Positions 11,315-22,534 of a DNA stretch of 64,000 nucleotides are shown in pieces. Location of the stretch: positions 5,947,246 through 6,011,245 of the forward strand of contig NC_087081.1 in the NCBI RefSeq assembly GCF_026151205.1, read 5' to 3'. The translations under genes were made by a program, and so were the position numbers. Below the pieces are notes generated by a model. That model saw nothing but the letters and a program-made list of their open reading frames with translations, ran no database searches and was not told where the DNA came from. The DNA is from Bolinopsis microptera. Its lineage: Eukaryota > Ctenophora > Tentaculata > Lobata > Bolinopsidae. Within the stretch, counting starts at the first letter, position 1. Each line of letters opens with the position of its first letter.

Positions 11315-12524
11315 TTTCCCCAATATTCATGGATATTAAATAATAAATACTTAATTATACGTGATTTCGGCAAATTTGAAGTAAAAACTAAAAATGTGTC
11401 AAACAAGTATTTACCAATATTTAAACGTTTATAGTAACTTTTTTGGACAACAGCGAAATAAATGGGTATTTATACCCTGCATTATAAATGTCGAAGCTTG
11501 AAAATAATAAAGAGATTCAAGCACACAGAGCTCTACAATTGTATACACTTGTACATACTAGTACATATTATCCACTTCGAAACTGGCTGTATGTGATATT
11601 CTATAAAAAGATCTATAAGTATAAACGCTCCCTCTCGTTATGGAAACAAAGAAGTTATGTTAACTTCTTTGTTATCGTTCAGGTTGAACGATATTTTATC
11701 TATAGCATAATCCTCTGTTGGATGATAAGTACGTCATGATCATCATATTATTATGTTAGACCTACTGGGCGGCGCTATTATCCTGAGCTTCACTTATGCC
11801 TACTTAAAATCAGCAATCATTATGTTAGACAGGCCTCATACAATAGAGATAATACATGGTCATGTGAAATATTTGATGCTCATTCAAGCAGCGGTACAAC
11901 GAGCACACGTCATCACGTCTAAAATATCATCTTACATAAGGATATTGAGCAACGGTTAAAGAGAAATCAAAGCAATATTCGGGAAGATTAATATTATCGT
12001 TAATTCGTGTAGATTCAAATTTAATGTATCAAAACATCAAGCGTGAAGTCGACAATTATTACATTAATTAACGATAGTGCGATGTCGTCAGAAGTGCGAG
12101 TTTACATGCCAATCATATTACCGGAAATCTTGAAATGAAAGTTCTATTTATAACCTGACTTTCTGAGAATCTAAATAAAATAAAAGTTGTGTAACTTTAC
12201 AGGCCAGCCAGATTCTTTGGCCCCTAAGTATTAATAAAAGTATTAAATGAATGTAATTTAATGCGAGCGGCCAGAAATCTTCTATAACTTTTATTTCTCA
12301 GAATCAAAACTATGCGAAAAATGTGTGTTACTTTACAAGCCAATCGGAAATCATTTAATGAAAGTGACGGATTTTCTTAGAATATCGAAATTAAAGTAAT
12401 ATGGCGGTTTTCCTCAGATTCAAATCATAACTCTACGATCCAATAAAACTGTTTAGCGACTAGCAATCTTGACAATATAAAATTGTAGCATCATCTTTCT
12501 GGATTTGATAACAATTATTTTCAG
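11315..12524. other. Non-coding sequence before the first visible Ig exon
   Basis: AT-rich. Open frames at 11488-11739 and 11753-11959 lack splice context and family resemblance. The polypyrimidine tract of the following exon (ATTATTTTCAG) closes the stretch. Confidence 0.45.
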
Positions 12525-12616
12525 AGATGCCGTACGCTAACATCCCGTCAAACCACATCTCTTGCGAACACGGAGACCAAGTCATGATTCCTTGTGAACA
12601 CAACGAAGACAGTCAG
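12525..12616 (+). CDS. Ig-domain exon A (N-terminal half of an I-set Ig domain)
   Basis: Internal exon of a partial immunoglobulin-superfamily gene, probably a secreted or cell-surface protein. The acceptor TTTTCAG precedes it and the donor GTAAGA follows CAG at 12616. It reads in phase 0 at its end and encodes HGDQVMIPCEHNEDSQ, the B strand of an Ig fold with the first core cysteine (GDxVxIxC pattern). The core Trp is on the next exon. The 5' part of the gene is not in view; upstream exons may lie left of the window, which would place the antisense opsin inside this gene. Confidence 0.8.
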
Positions 12617-12995
12617 GTAAGACTCAAATCAATCGTTAATCTCATGTTTGCAAGAAATCATTTTTTAAGTAAATATTACGACAGAAAATTGCTATCTTCA
12701 ACACTCTACGTTGAACAAAAAAATTCTCAAATAAAAACCTCACGGAAAAAAGTTGCTTCATTTATGGTACCCAACTTAAAATGAGCAATATTTATACGAA
12801 TACGACGCGTGAATGATCCCCCAGCGAGGATGACTATTCATTGGTTGTTACACTTAACCACCTATAAACGATTCTTCTGTACGAGGGTTGGGGGAGAGAA
12901 AGTTAATTAATCACTTATCAAATAACCTACCGGGAGAAATGGTAACTTTTGCAGACAAGAATCAATATCCTTAGGGTGCAATATCTTTAGGGTTC

Positions 12996-13170
12996 AATGG
13001 TTACCATGATTGGTAACCATGATTGGTAACCATGATTGGTAACCATGATTGGTAACCATGATTGGTAACCATGATTGGTAGCTATGATTGGTAACCATGA
13101 TTTGTAACCATGATTGGTTACCATGATTGGTTACCATGATTAGTTACCATGATTGGTTACCATGATTGGT
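12996..13170. repeat. 14-bp minisatellite GGTAACCATGATTG
   Basis: About twelve copies. The first half reads GGTAACC and the second half GGTTACC, so the heptamer switches to its reverse complement midway while the rest of the unit keeps its orientation. Confidence 0.95.
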
Positions 13171-16100
13171 TACCCTCATCTTCTCAACCCTCAATCTTAT
13201 GAAGCTTTGACTTGTGGTGAAGTGACTCCACCACCAGTTGTTCTTGTTGAGTTAGCAAATTTTACCGGTTATCGAATACAACAAATACTTATGTGGTTGA
13301 GACGAAGCTCAATTGTTTGTAATTGGTTGGTCTGCTAGTTTAAGGTGCTTTGCAGGGAAGCAGTTAAAAGTTTCAATTGCCATCGCGACTTTGCATCGTT
13401 ATGAAGTAAAATTGTTAACTTTTGCTGACAAAAATCAATACCTTTAGGCTGCATGATTGGTTACCCGCAATCTTACCAACTTCTTATCTTGTGGGGTAGC
13501 GACTATTTCTTTTATTTATAATCGGTTGGTTTGCTAGTAAAGTAGTAAGGTTAAGGTGCTTTGAAGGGAAGTAGTTACAATGCCAGATTTTTAAAAGATG
13601 ATAATTATCATAATATGAATGTTTAGTAGAGGGGACTGCAGTAACATACAGAGAAAATGAGAAAACTTTGAATACATTTTTGTTTTAAATTTATGATATG
13701 CGGCTTATCTCTGAATTATGCATTTTTATCTCATTATGGTTATTGTCGATCCCTAGAAGAGAGATTTATCAAATGTTTGTAAGCTGTGAACCTGGAAACA
13801 CTATCCGGGACAACTTCAATAAACCTAAGAAAATATGCCTGAAACTTTTCATAGTGAACCCAGACCACTGATATATTGCACGAGGAGTATTGGCGAAATA
13901 TAATTTCACGTCTGAACTTCTTAATAACAAAAAGAGATGACATTGAGACCATGTATCATACATGTTGAAATGGTAGATCATACCGCACATGAACATGTTG
14001 GGGCAATATATCAATGTGATTTAGTGATTGCTGAGGAGATGAGAGTAGGCCCCACGACACGACATAAGTTTTAATGATTAGCATAGAGCACGTGATAGCT
14101 TGCGCCCTGACAAATGAAATGAAATATTGAAAGTATTCATATCCCTCTTATCTTGACAATTTGGTACAAAAACTAAATGGTTTCTTACAACAGAGAATGC
14201 CACCCACCAATTTGTTAGTGTTATAACTGCTTTGGCTTTGTATTATCTGCATAAGTGTTCACTTATGAAGTCTAGTTGGTATGGCTAGAAATACCCCTTC
14301 AAAAATACACCAATGTAACGTAAATGGACGTTGCATTAAAATGAGATTTAAGCTTGTTCGGGCTGGATGAATATACAAATAAAACTAGTTGGTAGGGGCT
14401 GCCAACAAATCGTTATGTTAATGAAAAAGAAGGAACTAAGAAACTTTAGTAACAGTTAAGTGCACTAAGCCCTTAATTGTGCTGAATTAAGTCGTCGGAG
14501 AAAACAATTACTGGCAGTAACGAGAGTGTTCTGTTGAGAATTATATCTTGTAATAACAACCCGCCAAATAGTTTCTGATACATCATTCGCGCAGTTATCA
14601 TACATCAAAGGAAATTCACGGGTTTGTGTTCAAATTGTAATTTAACGATATTATAATGGAATACAATTAGGGTTAACATCATTAAAGATAAATTGGTTTA
14701 TAGAGAATTGAGAAATGTCACATAAAGGTTTGAGAGTGGGATCTCTAACTATGCTCATATAGTTTGAACTTTGATGATTTTATCTGCATACGGCTGTCTC
14801 ATTTTTTTCCTCAATATAAAAATTGTTGAAACATTTTTGGAAAAAAATATAACCCCATTCAAAAAGGCATTCCAGAAAATCTTATTTTTAAACGAAGATA
14901 AAAATAAGTTCTATAATTCGTAGTATGTTCTGAACAGTCCCTGACCATAAGCATATGTTCTTACCGTTAAAAAAGCAATTCATCTGGAACTTCAGATTGG
15001 TCGAAAATCGAAATCGATGCTTGGCACGCTTTGAATTCTAAAGGTATTTCTTTATTTGATATAAGTGATATTGTAGTGAAGATAGGTGATCGCGAGCTTC
15101 CATCATAAACGATTCATTAGAATGGTGATGAAAGGGCAAGTCCAACTCTATTCGGACTGAACAGATTGCTATCGAGATCTGAGAACAAGCGGAGCATGCT
15201 CTATGGTCCGAGGATGGACAAAAGAATTTATGGATTTGTTCTGAACAGCTCAAGTTGCTCGCAACCATCACCAACTTTGAATAACCAGTAAGCAGGTGGT
15301 AACTATAATACTTCACCAGATGTGAAAGTGGTATCACTAAACAATCGAAGTATAGACAATTTTAATTATAAATAAAATAGCAGAATATGAAGCAAACTTA
15401 AGACGTCTGTACCATGCGTTTATGAATCTGTGATTGCTAACTAGGTGCAGAAGCCATGACTACGCAGCATGACTACGCGTACTACTACTAGCACATCGTA
15501 CATATTATAATAAATGGAATATTTCTGGAAGACTTGTTCTCATCATAGACATAATGAGAAATATAATACCTCAATGTAGAGCAACTCAAGGAGTCTGTAC
15601 CAATTTTATTGCAGCTAAATAACCAGATGGCCGCCACATGGTTTATACTTTATACGCGTAACGCATCGTATAGACTATTAAAGTTATATATAATATAGTA
15701 GCATTTACAAATCAATACGTATGTGACGGTATGTTATTGAGTTCCACTCCTACTGAGATTGAACTACATAATTAATACTTAAATCAACACTTGTATAAGT
15801 ATTAAATATATAATTTAATACTTATATTAAAACTGGTCAAGAATATGAAGTATTTAGATTCAGCTGCATCAAACTATTCAATTATATAACTTTATTCAAT
15901 TTATTAACAAATTGTAGTTCGCGGTTTACGTGGTCCTTACGAGCACGGGGTTTTGGACTCCGCGTAGTTAAGTCAACTAAACCAATAAAATAAACCATAA
16001 AGTACATTTAAATACCAAATTTAATCGTAACTTGAGTTAGGAAACGTTGATACAAACGTAATTATTAATAGCAACACGACCGTATAACAAATGATTTAAG

Positions 16101-16290
16101 TTGGTAGCAAATATAAACTACAAATTTTGTGTGTTTCATTAACAAGCTCGTGTAGTATGACGTGTCTCCAAAGATGGATATTTGATCTTCAAATTGACGT
16201 TAATCATATTACCCTATTACTAATACGTGTAACGTGTATCAAAGATCTAATCAAAATTAATAATTGGAAGTGGTGTTGACTGTTAACCGG
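13171..16290. other. Intronic AT-rich sequence, nothing recognised
   Basis: Contains weak repeats (for example TTTGCTGACAAAAATCAATA near 12950 and again near 13420) and short chance open frames (13740-14014, 15038-15337). No splice-bounded exon was found. Confidence 0.4.
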
Positions 16291-16445
16291 TTACTAAGGG
16301 GGGGGGGGGGGGGGATCATGTTTTTTTGTCCGTTTTTGTCCGTTTGGCAGCTATATTTTCAAAACGGACAAAAAATAAAGCGGACAAAAACGGACAAAAA
16401 CGGACAAAAACGGACAAAAAATAACAAAAATTGAAATAACATTTA

Positions 16446-16448
<3 letters not shown>

Positions 16449-16477
<29 letters not shown>

Positions 16478-19400
16478 CTCCTCCTCCTCCTCCTCCTCCT
16501 CCTCCTCCTCCTCCTCCTCCTCTTCCACCTTCTCCTCCTCCTCCTCAGCCATCCTCCTCAGCCATCCTCCTCAGTCCTCCTCAGTCCTCCTCAGTCCTCC
16601 TCCTCTGCAGTCCTCATCATCCTCCTCAGTCCTCCTCCTCCTGGGTCCTCCTCCTCCTCTTCATCCTCCTCCTCTTCCTCCTCAGTCCTCAGTCCTTCTC
16701 CTCAGTCCTCCTCCTCATCCTTTTCGTCAGTACTCCTCCTCCTCAGTCCTCCCCCAGTCCCCCTCCTCCTCCTATTCAGTCCTCCTCCTCCTCCTCCTCA
16801 CTTCTCCTCCTTCTCATTCCTCCTTCTGAGTCCTCCTCATTCCTCCTTCTGAGTCCTCCTCCTGGGTCCTCTTTCTCCTCCTCCTTCTCAGTCCTCCTCC
16901 TCCTCCCTCTCAGTCATCCTCCTCAGTCATCCTCCTCAGCCATCCTCCTCAGCCATCCTCTTCAGCGATCCTCCTCAGTACTCCTCAGTCCTCCTCCTTC
17001 TCAGTCCTCCTCAGTCCTCCTCCTCAGTCCTCCTCAGTCCTCCTCCTCAGTCATCCTTCTCCTCCTCCTCCTCCAGGGGGGATCCTGTTTTTTATCCGTT
17101 TTTTCCGTTCGGAACCCTATATTATCAAAACGGACAAAAAATAGAGCGGACAAAAACAGACAAAAATGGACAAAAAATAACAAAAATGGAAATAATATTT
17201 AGATGCTTCCTCCTCCTCCTCAGTCTTCCTCAGTCATCCTCCTCCTCCTCCTGAGTCCTCCTCCTGGGTCCTCCTCCTGGGACCTCCTCCTCTTGGGTCC
17301 ACCTCCTCTTCATCCTCCTCCTCTTCCTCCTCAGTCCTCAGTTCTCTTCCTCAGCTCAGTCCTCCTTCTTAGTCCTCCTCCTCATCCTTTTCCTCAGTCC
17401 TCCTCCTCAGTCCTGCCCAGTCCCCCTCCTCCTCCTATTCACTCCTCCTCCTCCTCCTCCTCCTCCTCCTCCTCCTCAGTCCTCCTCCTCCTCAGTCCTC
17501 CTCCTTCTCAGTCCTCCTCCTCCTCCTCCTCAGTCCTCCTCCTCCTCCTCAGTCTTCCTCCTCAGTCCTTCTCCTCTTCCTCCTCCTCCTCAGTCTTCCT
17601 CATATTCCTCAGTCCTCCCCCAGTCACCCTCCTCCTCAGTCCTCCCCCCGTCACCCTCCTCCTCATCCCCATCCTCCTCATCAGTCCTCCTTCGCCTTCT
17701 CAGTCCTCCTCTTCAGTCCTCCCCCTCCTTTTCCTGGTTCCTCCTCCTCAGTCCGCATTCTCCTCCTCAGTCCTTCTCAGTCCTTTCCGCAGTCACCCTC
17801 CTCCTCATCCTCCTCATCAGTCCTCCTTCTTCTTAGTCCTCCTCCTCAGTCATCCTTCTCCTCCTCCTCCTCCAGGGGGGATCCTGTTTTTTATCCGTTT
17901 TTTCCGTTCGGAACCCTATATTATCAAAACGGACAAAAAATAGAGCGGACAAAAACAGACAAAAATGGACAAAAAATAACAAAAATGGAAATAATATTTA
18001 GATGCTTCCTCCTCCTCCTCAGTCTTCCTCAGTCATCCTCCTCCTCCTCCTGAGTCCTCCTCCTGGGTCCTCCTCCTGGGACCTCCTCCTCTTGGGTCCA
18101 CCTCCTCTTCATCCTCCTCCTCTTCCTCCTCAGTCCTCAGTTCTCTTCCTCAGCTCAGTCCTCCTTCTTAGTCCTCCTCCTCATCCTTTTCCTCAGTCCT
18201 CCTCCTCAGTCCTGCCCAGTCCCCCTCCTCCTCCTATTCACTCCTCCTCCTCCTCCTCCTCCTCCTCCTCCTCCTCCTCCTCCTCCTCCTCAGTCCTCCT
18301 CCTTCTCAGTCCTCCTCCTCCTCCTCCTCAGTCCTCCTCCTCCTCCTCAGTCTTCCTCCTCAGTCCTTCTCCTCTTCCTCCTCCTCCTCAGTCTTCCTCA
18401 TATTCCTCAGTCCTCCCCCAGTCACCCTCCTCCTCAGTCCTCCCCCAGTCACCCTCCTCCTCATCCCCATCCTCCTCATCAGTCCTCCTTCGCCTTCTCA
18501 GTCCTCCTCTTCAGTCCTCCCCCTCCTTTTCCTGGTTCCTCCTCCTCAGTCCGCATTCTCCTCCTCAGTCCTTCTCAGTCCTTTCCGCAGTCACCCTCCT
18601 CCTCATCCTCCTCATCAGTCCTCCTTCTTCTTAGTCCTCCTCCTCAGTCCTTCTCCTCCTCCTCCTGGGTTCTCCTCCTGGATCCCTCTTCTCCTCCTCA
18701 GTCCTTCTCCTCCTCCTCAGTTATCCTCCTCCTCCTCCTTCTCCTCCTGGGTCCTCCTCCTTCTGCTCACCAGTCCTCCTCCTCAGTCCTCCTCATCCTC
18801 TTCATCCACTTACTTCTCCTCCTCATCAGTCCTCATCAGTCCTCCTCCTCCCAAGTCATCCTCCTCCTCCTGGGGCCTTTTCCTGTGTCCTCCTCCTCCT
18901 GGGTCCTCCTCCTCAGTCCTCCTCCTCTTCCTTCTCCTCAGTCCTTCTCCTCCTCAGTCCTTCTCCTCTTCCTCCTCCTCAGTCTTCCTCCTCCTCAATC
19001 CTTTCCCCAGTCACCCTCCTCCTCATCCTCATCCTCCTCATCAGTCCTCCTTCTCCTTCTCAGTCCTCCTTCTCAGTCCTCCTCCTCCTCTTCTTCCTGG
19101 TTCCTCCTCCTGGGTCCTCCTTCTCCTCCTCAGTCCTCCTCCTCTTCTTCCTCCTCCTGGGTCCTCCTGATCCTCCTCAGTCTTCTTTCTCCTTCTACTC
19201 CTCAGTCCTCCTCCTCCTCAATCCTCCTCTTCCTCCTAAGTCCTCCCCTCCTCAGTCCTCCTAAGTCCTCCCATTCTCAGTCCTCCTCCTCATCAGTCCT
19301 CTTCACCAGTCCTCCTCCTCAGTCCTCCTTATCCTCATCCTTCATCTCCTTCCTTCATCTCCTTTCTCCTCCTCATACACCTCCTCCTCATCAGTCCTCC

Positions 19401-19760
19401 TCCTCACTGCTCACTCCTTCTCCTCCTCCTTCTCCTCCTCCTCCTCCTCGTCCTTAGTCCTCTTTATCAGTCCTCATCAGTCCTCATCAGTCCTCCTCCT
19501 CCCCAGTCCTCCTTTTGGGGCCTTTTCCTGGGTCCTCCTCCTGGGTCCTCCTCCTCTTGGGTCCTCCTCCTCTTGGGTCCTCCTCCTCATCCTTCTCCTT
19601 AGTCCTCCTCCTCCTCAGTCCTCCTCTTGAGTCCTTCTTCTCCTCCTCCTATTCATTCCTCCTCCCCAGTTCTCCTTCTCAGTCTCACTCCTCCTCAGCC
19701 CCCCTCCTCTCCCTCCTCAGTCCCCCTCCTCAGTCCCCCCTCCTCCTTTTCCTCTCTTTC
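16449..19760. repeat. CCT-type low-complexity expansion
   Basis: Degenerate TCC/CAGTCCTCC simple sequence. Pure TCC runs occur near 16448-16520, 17450-17475 and 18240-18290. Open frames of up to 251 codons on the plus strand are poly-Pro, poly-Ser and poly-Leu translations of the repeat. Confidence 0.95.
17076..18673. repeat. 799-bp tandem repeat of element end plus CCT cargo
   Basis: The G-run, GATCCTG, hairpin and CGGACAAAAA module recurs at 17076 and 17875, followed each time by nearly the same CCT text. The period is 799 bp. The left end of the surrounding element (16298) is a more diverged first member of the series. Confidence 0.9.
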
Positions 19761-20205
19761 ATCTCTCAATAATTTGTTCAATTTATAATTATTTTTGGTG
19801 TTATTGTTAACATAATTTATTGTTATATACTAAAATGTTTTTAAGCGCATTTGAGTCTAACTCAAAATGTGCTCAAGAATCTTTGTGTTTAACAAAGTTT
19901 TACTCTCCAGTAATAAAACTTTTCATCCCTTTTTATGTTATTAAAAAATGTGTAGACTATTCTTTGTGCCTAATTGAAGATTAAAAGTTTGAGAAAGGAC
20001 CATGGTCATTAACCGGGCTACCCATTTCTGCAGATAGCCTGTTACAAATTGTGGAGAAAATTTAAATCAAAAGTTACAATTTTTGTCCGTTTTTGTCCGT
20101 TTTTGTCCGTTTTTGTCCGTTTGGCAGCTATATTTTCAAAACGGACAAAAATTAACGGACAAAAACGGACAAAAACGGACAAAAAATAACATGATCCCCC
20201 CCCCC

Positions 20206-20552
20206 TTACTAACTGGTTGCTAACTGGTTGTTAACCGGTTACTAACTGGTTGTTAACCGGTTACTTATACTGGTTGCTAACAGTTAACTGACTGGTTACT
20301 AACTGATTACTAATAGGTAACTGACTGGTTATTAACTGGTTACTAACTGGTTACTAACTGGTTACTAACTGGTTACTAAATGGTCACTAACTGGTCACTA
20401 ACTGATTGCTAACTGGTTACTAGCAGGTTGCTAATTGGTTGCTAACTGATGGCTAACTGGTTATTAACTGGTTACTAACTGATTGCTAACTGGTTACTAA
20501 CTGATTGCTAACTGGTTGTTAACTGATTGCTAACTGGTTACTAGCACGTTTG
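20206..20552. repeat. 11-bp minisatellite (AACTGGTTACT)
   Basis: About 30 degenerate copies of AACTGGTTACT or AACTGGTTGCT. A short piece of the same motif (TTAACCGGTTACTAA) lies just left of the G-run element, so that element inserted at the edge of an existing array. Confidence 0.9.
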
Positions 20553-22020
20553 ATTGATCAAAACCAAGAATCGCTGACAAAGTGACAAAGTAAATATCCC
20601 AAGCAGTTGCAACAAAAGACGTAAACCTAACAACTATATTACGACTAGAGAATAGAGAGTAAGGGAGCTGAATGCTGTTAGCGTGTATTATAATAAGGAT
20701 GGTAACATTCGTTGAATAACTTTAACCCACTGTCTCCAGTCTCATGAGTAAATCTATATTCTACTCCGGATCCGATCAGCGAGTTGTAACTTCCAAGCCT
20801 TAAGGTTTCAAAGTTACAAACTTATAACCATGGCTTTGAAGCTTTATGGATGAAGACCTACTATTTTAGTTTTTACTGCTTAGTTTAGTCTAGCATTTTA
20901 AGTTGCGCACGATAAACACAGTAATTTAAGTTGAAACTGTGATTCAAGAAGCAACGAGTAAAATATGGGGTACTGACATATTCATGATGTTGAAACTGTG
21001 ATTCAAGAAGCAATGAGTAAAATATGGGGTACTGACATATTCATGATTTATGATGAGAGGCTTAATAGTTGACAAGTGATTTGATTTTGAATAACGTTGT
21101 GATCACGTGCTCTGATTGGTACCTTATTGCGATAGGTTTAAAAGTGAACAAATATCACGTGATTTAATAGCCAGCTAGTTATTGGAAAACTCTACACTCT
21201 ACAGCTAGCGGCCAACAATTCCTTCCTGTAATCATCAAGTACTTTGTTTGCGGTTAGTGGGATTCATTCAAAAATTACTAACTTGTTAGAGTAAATATGT
21301 TGAATAATTTAACAATTATGTGCATTAAGAATTTAGCTATGAACGGAATCAGTCATAAAGGCAAACACCGTGGTGGACGCGTTTTATGAATTTAATTCTA
21401 ATAAAAGATACTTAATAGATATGCTGATTTGTCTGAATAATTACTATCCAACTTTAATATATAAGATTTAAAGAAATGGGATTGTCAAATTAGCAACATG
21501 AAATGACCATTTTAAAATCCTACTAATATTCATGAAGAAGCACATGTTCTAATAAAAGATACGGCAACATAATATTATACTCAATTATATATTGTATGCT
21601 AAATTGCTCCATGAGAATTTCAGAATTCGTCACAAAGTCTGTGAACAACAAAAGACAAATACCAAATGGCATGACGAACAATTACTGTGGTATATAGCGA
21701 GTATAGCGACCATATCATAAATGAATGACATTTAAAAAAAAAACAACTTTGTGACTAACAAATAATGACAAAGTCATGACCCACAAAAGCTGCCTTGAAC
21801 AGCGGTTTAAGAGTTTAAATACAACCAAATACTCAACACTATACCCTAGACATGGCAGGTATTACAGAATGACATTTATCAAACCGGCAACAGTTCGACA
21901 CTAATGTTAAACATATTGCGGCAATGTAAACTTCTCTGGTCTCTTAATCAAAATAATCACGTTGGTCAAAGATACAAAGGTATGTTTTGAGAGCTAATTA
22001 TTTTTGGAATTTCAATAGTA
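20553..22020. other. Intronic sequence with one 59-bp tandem duplication
   Basis: Two copies of a 59-bp unit beginning GTTGAAACTGTGATTC start at 20930 and 20989. Otherwise AT-rich sequence with no supported exon. Confidence 0.5.
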
Positions 22021-22180
22021 TTTTATGAAGCTTGATTGTAGAATGGTCATTGTCAGAATATCAGACCTAAATCTCCGAAAACATTTTATGAAGCTTGATT
22101 GTAGAATGGTCATTGTCAGAATATCAGACCTAAATCTCCGAAAACATTTTATAAAGCTTGATTGTATAATGGCCATTGTT
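22021..22180. repeat. 63-bp tandem repeat (about 2.5 copies)
   Basis: Units start at 22021, 22084 and 22147 (TTTTATGAAGCTTGATTGTA). The plus-strand frame through it is a by-product, since 63 is a multiple of 3. Confidence 0.9.
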
Positions 22181-22181
22181 T

Positions 22182-22403
22182 GGTATAGCTGCGTTCAGTA
22201 TAGCTGCGTTTCATGAATTTTCATATTATATATATTCAGTCATGAGAGCAGTACAATGCACTCCCCTGCCTAACCGCGATTTAACAATTTGTTAAATCGC
22301 GGTTAGGCAGGGGAGTGCATTGTACTGCTCTCATGACTGAATATATATAATATGAATATATATAATATGAAAATTCATGAAACGCAGCTGTGCTTTAGTA
22401 TAG
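22182..22403. repeat. Near-perfect palindrome of about 220 bp
   Basis: The arms meet at a single-base spacer at 22288 (TTAACAA, T, TTGTTAA). About 70 bp on each side are almost identical and pairing continues with small gaps to TATAGCTGCGTTCAGTATAG on the left. It resembles a MITE with no loop or a snapback duplication. Confidence 0.9.
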
Positions 22404-22440
22404 CGGCAGCGGGCAGAGAGAGAAAAACTGCGTAACTTAC

Positions 22441-22534
22441 TAAAATATTGAAATATAAGACACTGATCCGCTGTACCGTCCGCGTCATTAACGGTGTTCC
22501 AGTATTTGATATTTTGTGCAAGTAACCGATTACC
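22441..22534 (-). CDS. Possible single exon, unknown product
   Basis: A 94-bp open segment is bounded by a good acceptor (CGTTTTCAG) and a strong donor (GTAAGTTA) on the minus strand and encodes a non-repetitive stretch containing YWNTVNDADGTADQ. The frame is also open upstream. No family is recognised and no partner exon was found, so this may be chance. Confidence 0.15.

Larger units (their letters stand above)
16298..20205. mobile_element. G-run/iteron TIR element with CCT-repeat cargo
   Basis: The left end is a run of about 17 G followed by GATCATGTTTTTTTGTCCG; the right end is the inverted equivalent ending in ten C. TTACTAA flanks both sides (16291-16297 and 20206-20212), a 7-bp target duplication. 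Next to each end is a hairpin (TTGTCCGTTT, loop with GCTATATT, AAACGGACAA) and an array of CGGACAAAAA. The cargo of about 3 kb is degenerate TCCTCC/CAGTCC repeat. Long Pro/Ser/Leu open frames here are artefacts of the repeat. No transposase seen. Confidence 0.85.

Noticed and set aside
16316-16552. Minus-strand frame with a long poly-Glu run
   Set aside because: The run is the complement of the pure TCC microsatellite, and the remainder covers the element end.
16447-19772. Long plus-strand open frames of 190-251 codons rich in Pro, Ser and Leu
   Set aside because: They are translations of the degenerate TCC/CAGTCC repeat. They restart with the 799-bp tandem unit and have no splice or family support.
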